Source: Luscinia megarhynchos (taxonomy: Eukaryota > Chordata > Aves > Passeriformes > Turdidae). Taken from it: a stretch of DNA of 64,000 bases. Below the pieces are notes generated by a model. It saw only the letters and a list, made by a program, of their open reading frames with translations. It was not told where the DNA came from and searched no databases. Positions 1-10,185 of the stretch are shown in pieces (position 1 is the stretch's first letter; each line of letters opens with the position of its first letter). The position numbers and the translations under genes are program-made. The stretch lies in assembly GCA_034336665.1 (NCBI GenBank), contig JAPFBE010000003.1, positions 57,393,352 to 57,457,351 on the forward strand. Reading direction: 5' to 3'.

Positions 1-1040
1 ATTTGTTACACTGTGTTTTCCAAGTACCAGAAACCACTCCAGCATCATCAGCTCTCACTGTGGCACTGTGAAGACAAAAGACCTTCAAAATGTGCTCTGC
101 TACCCTGAGTAAAGGGAATACTGCTCTATTAAAGAGAGTATAGAAACATACCACAGAGGATGAAAGACTGCTGTCATTTTGGTAATAGATCCAGGACAAT
201 TTTTTCACAATAGTCTGTGTGGGAGATCAGTCTATAGACAGCTGTCCTCTTCTGAAAGGATCTAGCAAAGAGTGGTGACATAAATCCCTTCCCCTTCCTG
301 CTAGGTTCAGGGCAGTATTCTGATCCTACTTGTTTCAGAGGAGCTGAGCCTGTGTAGCACTTCCCTAGTGCCTGTCCCATCATCTGCATGTTAGAACAAA
401 GATTTTCTAAACTCCAGAGGCAAGAGAAGCTTCGGTGCTGCTCCACACACATCTGTTTGCAAGCGTAAATACTGTGTGCACGTGAGTGCACACATTAATC
501 CAGGTGAAGGTGGTGAGGAGCCAACCTGCCTCCTCTCTGTCAGACTGCTCAGCTGCAAGAGCACCTCTCCTGCCCTTGCATGTAGGTTTTGCTTTTTTCT
601 TTGTTTTCATCAGTGAATACACACAGACTGCGAGGTTCAGAAGACAGGTGGAGGTGGGAGAGAAAAAGCAGCACATAAATGTTGATTTCACAAGGGTTGT
701 TGGGTATTCATTAGAAACATATTTATAGCCACTCCCAATGCACATGCTGATTAAATTGGTCACACATTTTTTGCTGCTGTTTGCTAAACATGCTGTAGAG
801 TTTTGCAGAATACCTATCAGTTAAATCCCAAATGGAGTTCTGCTTGAATTTAACCTAGGTTCTTAACCATATGCTTCATGCTAAAACGTTAATTGGAAAT
901 ATTTATGGTACTGAATTGTGAATTACTGTTTGTTTTCCATACATACCAATTAGTGACTTGTTTCTTATTTAAATTATATTTTGTAACCTAATAAAATAGG
1001 GAGGCTGACATATTAAGCACTTTTCATTATCAAATATACC
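1..1040. other. Unique AT-rich DNA, no gene seen
   Basis: No repeat family, RNA gene or splice-framed exon is recognisable here. Short open frames around 174-763 overlap one another on both strands, contain no recognisable domain and have no convincing splice context, so I treat them as chance. Confidence 0.6.
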
Positions 1041-1180
1041 ACTGAAATTAGCTCAGTTGGTTACAGCCTGGTGCTAATAACTACCAAGGTTGTGGCTTCA
1101 ATCTCCATATGGGATATTCACTTCAGAGCTGAACTTGAAGATCACTGTGTGTCCCTTCCAACTCAGAATATCCTGTCTAT
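1041..1180 (+). mobile_element. tRNA-Ile-derived SINE with CR1-like tail (TguSINE1-type)
   Basis: The 5' part (about 1045-1115) aligns by eye with eukaryotic tRNA-Ile along nearly its whole length. The A box TAGCTCAGTTGG is at 1049-1060, the anticodon-arm stretch GGTGCTAATAAC follows, and a decayed B box GCTTCAATCTC lies at 1095-1105. The 3' part (about 1125-1180) resembles a CR1 3' end: GTCCCTTCCAAC, then a degenerate ATTCTGT-like terminus. A tRNA-Ile head with a CR1-X-like tail is the structure I recall for the passerine SINE TguSINE1, which would be copied in trans by CR1 reverse transcriptase. The head carries several mismatches, including in the B box, so this is an old copy rather than a working tRNA gene. 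I could not find clear target-site duplications. A lone tRNA-Ile pseudogene is the alternative, but the CR1-like tail argues against it. Confidence 0.8.
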
Positions 1181-4100
1181 AAATTTATTGCATGTTTCTC
1201 TACAGATTTCTAGAGTTAAGGGACATTTGCAGACAGAGATGACTTGGTGAGATCCTGCAATATATGATGGGAAAGAAAGATATCTTACTCTTTCCATCCA
1301 AGGGTGGAGTTATTGCAATCTATACAACATACTATACAACATATACAACTCCTTCAGCCTATGGCCTTTGGCAAGGGTATTACTTGTTTTCTTCCCATTC
1401 CCTACTGCCCCAAATGTGTTTGAAGTTTTGTAAAATCCTTACAACTCTTTGATAGAGCATGAAAGAAAAATATTTCAGAACTTCACTGAAATTGGGATGG
1501 CAATTGCATTGTAAATAGCTGAAGAGAGGCAGTTTGATGTTGAAATGGCAATATCACATTTGTTCTGATACTTTACTTAAAAGAAATTGGTTTTTTACAG
1601 ATGGAACTGTCTCATCTCATGTAGTAATTTAAATAGTTACTCTGTAACTCATTGTGAAAACACTATTCTATTAGTTTGCTATCTCGAATTCACACAGTTT
1701 TAAATGGATTTTAATGATAAATTCCAGACTTCCATTCTGGTTTACCACACAAATAAAAGGTATTTCAAACAGAAAAAGATTGATTTTTTTTCCCCACAAA
1801 AAGGTAAAATTTAAAAGACTTTCATATTATTTTTCTAAAACTTACATTATGCTTAAACTGCCTCTAATGACCTTTTTTACTCTGCTACAATTGCAGAGTT
1901 CTCCTTACAGTTACTCAAAATTACAGTGAGGGCACAAACCAGTAAAGCATTAGTCCCTATCTGTCTAATGAATAGGACATTTGTCAGATTAACCTAAGCC
2001 TTTGGTTTACTTATTCTTCTCTGAAAACTTTGACAAAAGCTCTCATTGCAGAATTTAAACTCTCTCAGCCAAATTAAAAAATCATATATTACAAACCTTG
2101 GAAACTTTCTAGCTCTCTTAGGTCTACCCAATTAATCTCAGAAATATCTTGGGAGTAGAACTTTCACTTCAGTGTATTCAGTAAAATGAACAACATCCAA
2201 ATAGTGACTTTAACCTGGATTTACCCAGCATTCCTTTGCAAACTGCATGTGGTATTTTTCTTCTATAAACTCAGCTGAGACCTCTTCACAAGCTTCAGTC
2301 AGAGAAGATGCATATTTTATGTCTTTGCTTAAATATTGTTCTTTGTCCTTGTGCTTTAAGAGCACAACATTAGCCCATTCTCTTTAACTTTTCACGTCTG
2401 TTCCGTGATATCACAATCTTTATTATTTCCCTTATCATTGCATTTGAATGAATAAATGTAATTTTATTGGTGGATGACTCACTAGCATGTACTGATTTAT
2501 CTGACCTGTAGTGGTATTTTTTGTCAGTACTCTTTCAGCCTTGAATTGTAGTTAAGCATTGATTCCTTGCCTGCTGCTGATAAAAATATTTTTTCAACCA
2601 ACTGTTGTCAGTATTCTCTGTTGTACATGAATTCCTCCTGTATGATAACATCTTTTGAGCTTTGTTGTTTCACTCTCCTTACCATTTCATTTTCTCTCAA
2701 TGTCCCCTTGAGCATGGAAGAAAGCTATAGCCCCATACAGCTCACTTTCCTCACATACCCTATTCCACTGACAGAGGCAACCTGCTTATGTCATTGTCCC
2801 TGAGAACCTGTGCAAGCTTTTGACTGAAAATACAGTGGTGTCATTCACATATGTATAAATATATGTACATCAAAAAAAAAAAAAAAAGACAGTATTTTTT
2901 AGTCAGCAAGAGTTGACTTCAATTTGTTGAATTAGAAAGTTTGTGCATTTATCTACCTTCTGTGCAGCTACCACTTTCATTGCTCCTTGACAAAAGTTTA
3001 TGACCCTGAGGAGGTCATTAACTTGAAGGTTAACACCTGAAGGGCATTTTGCTTGTGTGCTTCCTAAGTTGAATATAAAATAAAAATACTGAAATTCTAC
3101 TTGAATATTTTTTCTGGGAGACTTCTTTAAAAACTGTATTGATTTATATGATGATATAAATAAGCATAGCTAAATAAATATAGCTTTTAAGTATGGCACA
3201 GTGCTCTGTGGAAACACACTACACTATTGCAGGATAAAGGCTAACACTGAAAAAAATCATGTTGATTATTATTAGTAGTAATATTATTGTTATGACTTTC
3301 TGGTGTTTTTGCTTCTATTGGGTTGCATGCTGGGGCTGAAGGGTCTAAAGGGGTGCCTGCTGTAAGAAGCTTGCAGAAGTTTTGCATGTGTCCAACAGAG
3401 CCAATGCCAGCTGTTTGGGATGAAGGAAGGGGTGGGGGAAGACATATAAAGAGATTCGTGGAGCAAAGCATGTCCTCATTATCAGCCCAGAACAAGACAT
3501 CAAAGAATAGATTTGGTGGAAGGTAAAGATCTTGTGGATTTGACAGCAACAAAGCTCAGGTATATTAGAAGCAGAAAAGAAAAAAAAAAGTTCAGAGGAA
3601 AAGAAGGAATAGGATCTCTCTGAAAACAGAGCAAGACAAGGAGATAAAGAGACCCACACGGATTGTGAGAAAAGGTGTTGGGTTTCTCCTCATTGAAGAT
3701 GTAGTTCAGAGTGGAAGCCAGCCCATAGGGATGAAGGGGGAATAAAGCACACAAGCTTTATCCCATGAGTCTCCAAGGGAGCTGAGCCAGCACAAATGAA
3801 TGTCAAGCTGGCACAAAGCATTTAATTTCAATTTTCCCAATGGGAAAAAAAAATAAACCATAAACAAGAAATGCTAGCAAAATCAATATTTTCAAGTAAA
3901 AATTTGGAATGGAACAGAGGAGAGGAGGACACAGGAGCCAATGGGAAATGGTAGATTCCCTAGACTTTGTTTATTTACCCTGGCAGGTGTGTTATTTCTC
4001 TAATTTAATCAAAGAGCTATATAAAGCTCTGATGCTGGAGAAAAGGCAGAATACTGATTAGTAGAGAAACTTGGGTCTAGTAATTCACTGGAAACAGCAG

Positions 4101-4258
4101 GAGAGAAGCAATGTTGCTTGAAAACATTCCAGATGGGATAGATTAAGCTTGTCCCTAGCTTCTGTCTAGGTTATTCCCACCTTCTCCCAAATTCCTGACC
4201 AGAATCTCTCTCTGAAGAGAGATGTGCTTTTGGGAAGGTATCAGATCTTCTGATTGCT
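1181..4258. other. Unique AT-rich DNA with an A16 run; no gene seen
   Basis: The only simple features are a 16-base A run at 2872-2887 and a purine-rich patch around 3560-3615. Overlapping frames on both strands at 3241-3754 have no recognisable domain. The A run could be the tail of a very old retroposed sequence, but nothing upstream of it is identifiable. Confidence 0.55.
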
Positions 4259-4489
4259 TTACTTCCTACAGGCAATCCGAACAATGCCACACCATGTTTG
4301 TCTTTCTGTGTCCTGCACAGGCTCCCAGAGGTTGTAGGAGCATGACTTTGGATTCATACACATAACTCCATGAATGTCATCGGGGTGTAAAACACACATC
4401 CTCTGTGTCAGGCTCTCAAAGACCCAGTCTGCTGAGTGCAGCACAAGCTTCAAGCTATTTTGGACACCTGGAACAGAAAAGAATACCAA
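4259..4489 (-). other. Weak candidate terminal exon (or chance frame in an old repeat)
   Basis: On the minus strand a pyrimidine-rich tract (about 4490-4473) ends in CCAG at 4473-4470 and could serve as a splice acceptor. From there a frame of about 70 codons stays open to a TAA at 4261-4259. The peptide contains LHSADWVFESLTQRMCVLHP and ends CGIVRIACRK; I recognise no domain. Against an exon: frames this long are common by chance here, there is no upstream partner exon, and the middle of the block (around 4350-4385) resembles the TTCATGGAGTTATG-type core seen in ancient amniote palindromic repeats. I lean towards non-coding. Confidence 0.12.
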
Positions 4490-4621
4490 CCTTATGCTAT
4501 AAATTGATAATCATGTGCTACAGTCATCTGATACCGCTGAGGCCCATATAGGAGTCAGAAACTCTTTTCAAGTTCCTATAAGCAGTGTAGAGATGGGAAA
4601 TGGGGAGAAAGAAAGGGGAAA

Positions 4622-4863
4622 AGGAGGAGAGGAGAGGAGAGGAGAGGAGAGGAGAGGGAGAGGAGAGGAGAGAGGAGAGGAGAGGAGAGGAGAGGAGAGG
4701 AGAGGAGAGGAGAGGAGAGGAGAGGAGAGGAGAGGAGAGGAGAGGAGAGGAGAGGAGAGGAGAGGAGAGGAGAGGAGAGGAGAGGAGAGGAGAGGAGAGG
4801 AGAGGAGAGGAGAGGAGAGGAGAGGAGAGGAGAGGAGAGGAGAGGAGAGGAGAGGAGAGGAGA
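4622..4863 (+). repeat. (GGAGA)n pentanucleotide array, about 240 bp
   Basis: About 48 copies of GGAGA. The stretch from about 4673 to 4863 is uninterrupted; the first 50 bases carry a few slipped units (an extra G near 4656, a lost base pair near 4671). The plus strand is entirely purine over the array and the minus strand entirely pyrimidine. Such homopurine mirror-type tracts can form intramolecular triplexes, and GGA-rich strands can form G-tetrad structures; neither is shown here. Because the unit is 5 bases with no stop codon, all frames read through it (RRGEE-type on plus, LLSSP-type on minus), producing spurious frames at 4515-4880, 4600-4869 and 4576-4998. The near-perfect purity implies recent expansion and probable length polymorphism. 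Confidence 0.97.
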
Positions 4864-5130
4864 CATTGACAGAAATCTGATAGTGTTAGACAAGAAAACT
4901 TTAAGATGACTTAAAATGTTGTCAATATGGTTTGAAGTGACACAATCATCAAAGGTATTTTGCTGCCCTTCTGATTTTTTGAAAGCAGAACGGTACACAG
5001 AACCTCAGGCAAATAGGGTATCACCATCTCTCTGAGAAGCTTGTATGAGTACAGCAAAATAATCACCTCTTCCCACCCTCTGGCCATGATGTGTTTGGTG
5101 TACCCCAGTGTTTGGTGCTTGTTTCACCCT

Positions 5131-5238
5131 CTTGGCTGACAGGGCTGGCTCACACTGAGCCTCCTGCCAACCAACACTCCCAGATGCCTGTCTGCAGGGT
5201 TGCAGCCTAGACTACCTTCTCCCAAATATTATACAGTC
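5131..5238 (-). mobile_element. CR1 LINE internal fragment (antisense)
   Basis: The plus strand reads like the antisense of the CR1 ORF2 3' region: CTTGGCTGACAGGGCTGGCT, CACACTGAGCCTCCTGCCAA, CCAACACTCCCAGATGCC and TGCAGGGTTGCAGCC follow the order of the recalled CR1 consensus. Only about 110 bases are recognisable; both ends fade into unique sequence, and no terminal 8-mer is present. It is a heavily truncated, old copy. Confidence 0.7.
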
Positions 5239-8200
5239 AAGCTTGAGGAAGACAACTACAGATAGCTCTATAGCTCAGACTCAGAGCCAGCCTCATCTTT
5301 ATTTAAAAATGACAGGTAATCCAGAGCAACATGTTTGTTTTACCTCGGAGAGGGATCTCTCTTGATTGAAAACTACAGCGCTAGCTGCAGACACTCAAAA
5401 ATTGGTTTAGATCTGGTCATATCCTGCCCCAAGACTTTCCCATTAATTCTGCTTCATTCCCTAGGAGAAAACTGATCTATGGCAACTTTACATGAGCTGT
5501 TATTCAGCACAGCTACTGAAACTCAGATGTGCTTTGGGCTTTGCTTGCTTCAAAATGCAGCAATAGAGTTTTGCCAGAAGAATTTGGCCACCTTATAGAG
5601 TTATTAAGAGTGGTTGTCATCCTAGTTGTAGCAACTGACTGTGTACATCCTTAAAGTCTGCTCCAGTTATGAAACAAAACACACAAAGGTTCTTTAAGTT
5701 AATGTTTTTACCTCTCCTGACAGCTTGAGATCAGATCTCTAGCGAATGAAGTCTTTGATCTGGCTTCAGAGAGCCAGGATTATTCTGAGGCAACATTTCC
5801 CTTTAAATGACAACATACACTACTACTTTTTCTCTGTACTTCTGAAACTCTTGGAGTTGTCTTGAGCTGCATAAACATCACTACACAGGTTCGAGACGAC
5901 CTAAGCTGTCCCACCTGTCCTTCAGCTGCTCTTCCAGTACAGGTATAGTTTTCTATTTTTATATTCATTGTTGAGAGGATATCTCATATTGTCTCTGGCA
6001 TTTAAAACGCTAAAATATTTCTGTCTTCAGGCAACTGAGCTGAGCCTTTAAAGGCTGAAACTAGCAAAAATATGGAAAAGGCTCTGATCAAAGTTAATGT
6101 TCTCTTCCTTCATCAGAATTTATTCCCTCCCACATTGCACTGATTAAGTGGGAGAATGCCTAACACCTACAGAAGGCATGCTACTGAGGGGTATGAAAAT
6201 AATTTAGTGTGATGTCTGTAAACTCTAAGAATTTAAAGTACATTAACATAATTCTGTTTGTGTTTCTGTCGCTGTGTGTCTTAGGGGCTTGGGATATTTT
6301 TTTTCACACAGTGAAAAAAGACAGACATTTAACCTCCTTTTAAAAATCTAACATGTATTTTAACAGTATAAAAAAACATGAAAAATAACCTTAGTGCCCT
6401 TCTAACTATATCTGTAAAACTGCTCACCTAATTCTGCACTGTTTTCCTCTACATCTATTGATGTATAGATATGCAAAGTAGGATAAATATCAACCAGCTC
6501 AGAATGACAGCACTTTACACCCAAGTAGCAGTGACTCTACATCAATGTAAATGACAATCAGGCAAAATAGCAGAAAAACTAGCTCTATAAATAATGACAG
6601 AGGCTTAAATTCAATCCATTCTTGAAGAAACAAACTGCACTGCAGAGCAAGTCTGTTCCATAATACAGAATAATTATGAACTATAGTTTTTCCCTTTTTC
6701 CATAGCAGGAGATTTGAAGACTCTAGTACTGTAAACCAAGTAGTGACTTTAGATGATTAAGTGAATTTGCTTTTATTGTATGTTTTAAAAATATTAAATA
6801 CACAAGCTGAATAAAAAGTAATAAGAAGTAGATTTAAGGCTTAGGTACAACATGAAGAAACTGCTTTTTCCCAGTTTAAAAGAATAAATTTTAAATTAAA
6901 AGGCCAATTTTTTTCTTTACTTTTTGAAACATGTATCTAATATGTACACATGTACATTATAAACAACTTCTTTATTTATAAATATTTCAAATCTCTTTTA
7001 ACTATTACCAGCATTTTATTCTATTTTACTTTATAAAAAAACATTTGATCAAAACCCTTTTGCTGGCTTTAAAGTCTGTTCAAATTTTGGGTAGCTTTTT
7101 TGAAAAATAGATTTTTAAAGTGAATAGTGTGTTTCATTCTACCCAGTTTGAAAAGAAAAACATAGCATTTAAATGGGGAAGAAAAATTCCCTCTTCTTTG
7201 CTTAAAGACACCTATCAGACTCTTGTTCATTCTTCATTATCATAAAAGAATGTAGAGGAAGAGATTTCCAGAGATTTTATGAGCAGGGACATATTGGAAA
7301 TTAATGGATTTTCATAGCAAGTCACATCAGCTAGATCTATCTGCACTGAGACATTTTCACTGATGAGCAAAATAACTACTAAAACTGTTCTACTTGCCTC
7401 TGCCAACAGGAACATGGCACAACATGAAATAGGGGAAAATGAAAAAAGTATAAAAAAAAGTATAAAAAAAAGAAACCAAATAACAAAAACAAAACCAAGC
7501 AAATAAAAAAATAAGCAAAGTCATTTGAGTGCTCAGCCTAGGAGACAGAACATTGAAGAACACAAGTGCCAAAATCTCGTCTCCAAGCATTGATGGGGAT
7601 GCCATGTAACAAAAAGAAAGAGCACAGCACTGAAAGGAGATGGTGAATGTGCAGTGGAAAATTTTAAACAGATAAACAGTGTTTAAACCAAACATTTTCA
7701 AATATTTTCATCTTCTCGTATGTCATTGATTCCAGGTATCAATTCAACATGTTTTACTTTATGTCTTTGACTGATACAGTTGATTTAAAGTTAGCATTCA
7801 CTTGGAAAAAAATATCATCTATTTCCCAAAACCTTATTTGCAATATTCTCCATCATTCTGGGCTAGATTAAAATAAAAATCTCCCTATCCAGAGATGGTA
7901 AAACCACTGTAGAAGACCATGGCATTCCAGTACACATTTTTCTTCTAGGACTGGACATTGCAATGCAGCTCAGATATAACCCTCCACATTATAAATCACC
8001 CAGCTTCAGGTGAGATTAATCTGACAATTCTCATCTTCTCTTTGGGAGCTAATCAACTGCTAATGTATTTAATTAAATATTTCTTATACCAGGAGAAAGT
8101 AGTAGGTAGCTAAGGAATTTGGGTCAGAATATTTCATGTTCATATTGCTGCTCTGAATTATATCCAACATTCCTTCTGAACAATGAGTTATTAACTGCTC

Positions 8201-9338
8201 TGAAACAGGGAACTTCTCTCACCTAAGATAAGCTCATATAAACTCAAAAATACTTTGCTGAACCACATGCAGGCTTGCTTTTTTTCTTATTCTTGAGAAT
8301 GTTTTGCAATCTATTGGGTTTTATTTTTTTACACAAATACACATTCATTTCACAGACATTCATTCTCAAATCTCAGTTTCTGAGATTTCTTTTGTATTCT
8401 GTGATATTTTTGGAGATATATCAAATAATTCTTTGAAGATTTAAGCACAGAAAGAAAATCAATATTTATGTGTAACACTAAGAGTGAGCAAAATGATAAT
8501 GACAAAATCTGTAGACTAAAGGATTTTGTCTATTTTAAGTAGACATTTTTTCCAGACAGAGATGAAGATATTTTTTCAGCATCACATCTTGAATTAAAAT
8601 GAGGAGTTAGGAATTTGACAGGCTAAATTAATGCAGAAGGAAACAAGTGAAGGTTTAGTTGTACTTTTAAAATGCATGCTGAAATAACAAAAATTTGTAT
8701 TTCTTTGAAAAATTCGAAACTTAGAGATTTAGTATCAATCACCCACAGAAGGGGAGGAATATAATGCTTTTTAATGTTGCAGTATAGAACTGAATAGATG
8801 AAACAGAGACATGCACCTAAGCACACAGTAAGCTTCCTATTTATATACAGGATATCAGTGTCAGTGGAAATTACAAAGCAAGTAAGCAGCAGCCATATTT
8901 TGTGTATTTAATGTGTAGAAAGATTTTATTGTTTCCCAGTTGCACAATTTAACTCTCAGTAAGCCAAGTGATATAAAATACTCCATACTGAGCAGAAAAA
9001 CATAAAATGTGCATATACTTCATCTTTCTATAGCATTAAGGTGGTTATTTTATATCTACCTTCCCATCTGACATTTTAGTCTCAAATAATATTGAAATAA
9101 TTTACAACAAATACCTGATTTTATTCAGCTGAAGTAGCCCATTCTATTTCTACAGCTAACCAGAAAGTAACTCATCCTAAAGAAGAAGAAGAAAATACAT
9201 AGGGCTCTAACTTAACATGAAACTATCCTCCCTCAGTATCTATTGAGCAAAAGTTGAGCACCATGGACTCAGAATTCCTTTAAGGTAATCAATATTTTGA
9301 GATAGGGGTTCCTGCCAGATGCTTCTTAGTGAAGGCAG
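5239..9338. other. Unique AT-rich DNA, no gene seen
   Basis: No family recognised over about 4 kb. The only exact small repeat noted is a head-to-tail duplication of the 12-mer GTATAAAAAAAA at 7448-7471. Minus-strand frames at 7227-7701 are hydrophobic and F-rich because the plus strand there is A-rich; they have no domain signature. Confidence 0.55.
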
Positions 9339-9592
9339 ATATGCAACAAAGGGCAATGACCACAAGCTGTGGCTCAGGAGGTTCAGATCAGACCCTAGAA
9401 AAAAAATCCCAAGAAAATGGTGCAGTGCTGGACTGAGCTGTTGGGAGGGGCTGTGGAACATTCTGACATGAAAGGTTTCAAGACCTGGTTAGGTGAAACC
9501 ACAGCTCATGTCATCTGCTCTCATTTTGTGTGTGACTGGAAAACCAGTCTCTAGAGGCCCCTTCTGACTAACATTTATTTGGTTGTATGATC
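9339..9592 (+). mobile_element. CR1 LINE 3' end fragment
   Basis: Reading along the plus strand, AACAAAGGGCAATGACCACA, AGCTGTGGCTCAGGAGGTTC, then AAATGGTGCAGTGCTGGAC, GGTTTCAAGACCTGGTTAGG and CTCTAGAGGCCCCTTCTGAC follow the order of the CR1 3' untranslated/terminal region. The end (about 9575-9592) resembles a mutated copy of the terminal ATTCTATG-type repeat. It is 5'-truncated, as is usual for CR1. A solo LTR follows within about 15 bases. Confidence 0.85.
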
Positions 9593-9604
9593 ATTACTGA
9601 TTTT

Positions 9605-10185
9605 TGCCTCTGTACTAGGTCTGCCTGGAGTGGAGCTACCTTTTCTCTTAGCAGCTCATGCAGTGCTGTGGTGCTCTGTATTTGCAGCTGGAAAGGTGTT
9701 GATGCCACCCCTCTCCAAACCCCACATCAAAGGGCAGGGGGCTGACGGTGGGCAAGGGGCTGGGAGGGTGCACGGCTGACACAGCTGACCCCATCTGATC
9801 AAAGAGGTGTTCCACACCGTGTGATGTCAGCTCAGTGAGAAAGGCTAAGAAAGGCACGGGGATGGGACATTTGTTATTAAATTGTTTGTTTCACAATGCA
9901 GCTCCTACCTGCAGTGAGGCCCTCTTTCCTCTGAAGTGACATCTCATGCTGATGAAATGTATAGAATACATCTATATATCTTCTGGTTGTTTGGGGGGGT
10001 TTTGTTTGGTTTTTTTGTTTGTTTGTTTTGTTTACACATGTGACTTTTTGCTCTATTTCATTAAACTCCTTTATCTCAACCCAAGAGCTTTTCATCTTAT
10101 TTTCTCCTCTTGTCCTGTTAAGGAGAGGAGTGAGAAACTGCTGAAGTAAGTACATAGCACTCAGCTCAGGTCAACTCATTCCAGC
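9605..10185 (+). mobile_element. Decayed solo LTR of an avian endogenous retrovirus
   Basis: Several blocks follow the order of an avian ERV LTR I recall: an upstream block with GGAGTGGAGCTACCTTTTCT (about 9629-9648); GTGCTCTGTATTTGCAGCTGG (split at 9669-9688); GGGCTGGGAGGGTGCACG (about 9757-9774); CTGATCAAAGAGGTGTTCCA (about 9796-9815); and near the 3' end ATTAAACTCCTTTATCTCAA followed by CCCAAGAGCTTTTCATC (about 10061-10097). Compared with the recalled consensus there is a deletion after GGTGTTGATG, and the GTTTT-rich 3' part is expanded into a G/T tract at 9983-10034. No gag, pol or env sequence lies on either side within the window, so this is a solo LTR or isolated remnant. Exact ERV class and family are not assigned; target-site duplications were not identified. 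Confidence 0.75.
9983..10034 (+). repeat. G/T-only tract inside the LTR
   Basis: About 50 bases built only of G and T, with a run of seven Gs and repeated GTTT units. It occupies the place of a shorter TTGTTTTGCTTTGC-like stretch in the recalled LTR consensus, so it looks like local simple-sequence expansion after insertion. Confidence 0.85.

Noticed and set aside
1041..1115. A functional tRNA-Ile gene
   Set aside because: The B box and acceptor region are mutated and a CR1-like tail follows, so it is a SINE copy.
4515..4998. Long frames on both strands (up to 140 codons) with RRGEE or LLSSP repeats
   Set aside because: They are read-through of the stop-free (GGAGA)n array; nothing flanking it supports a gene.
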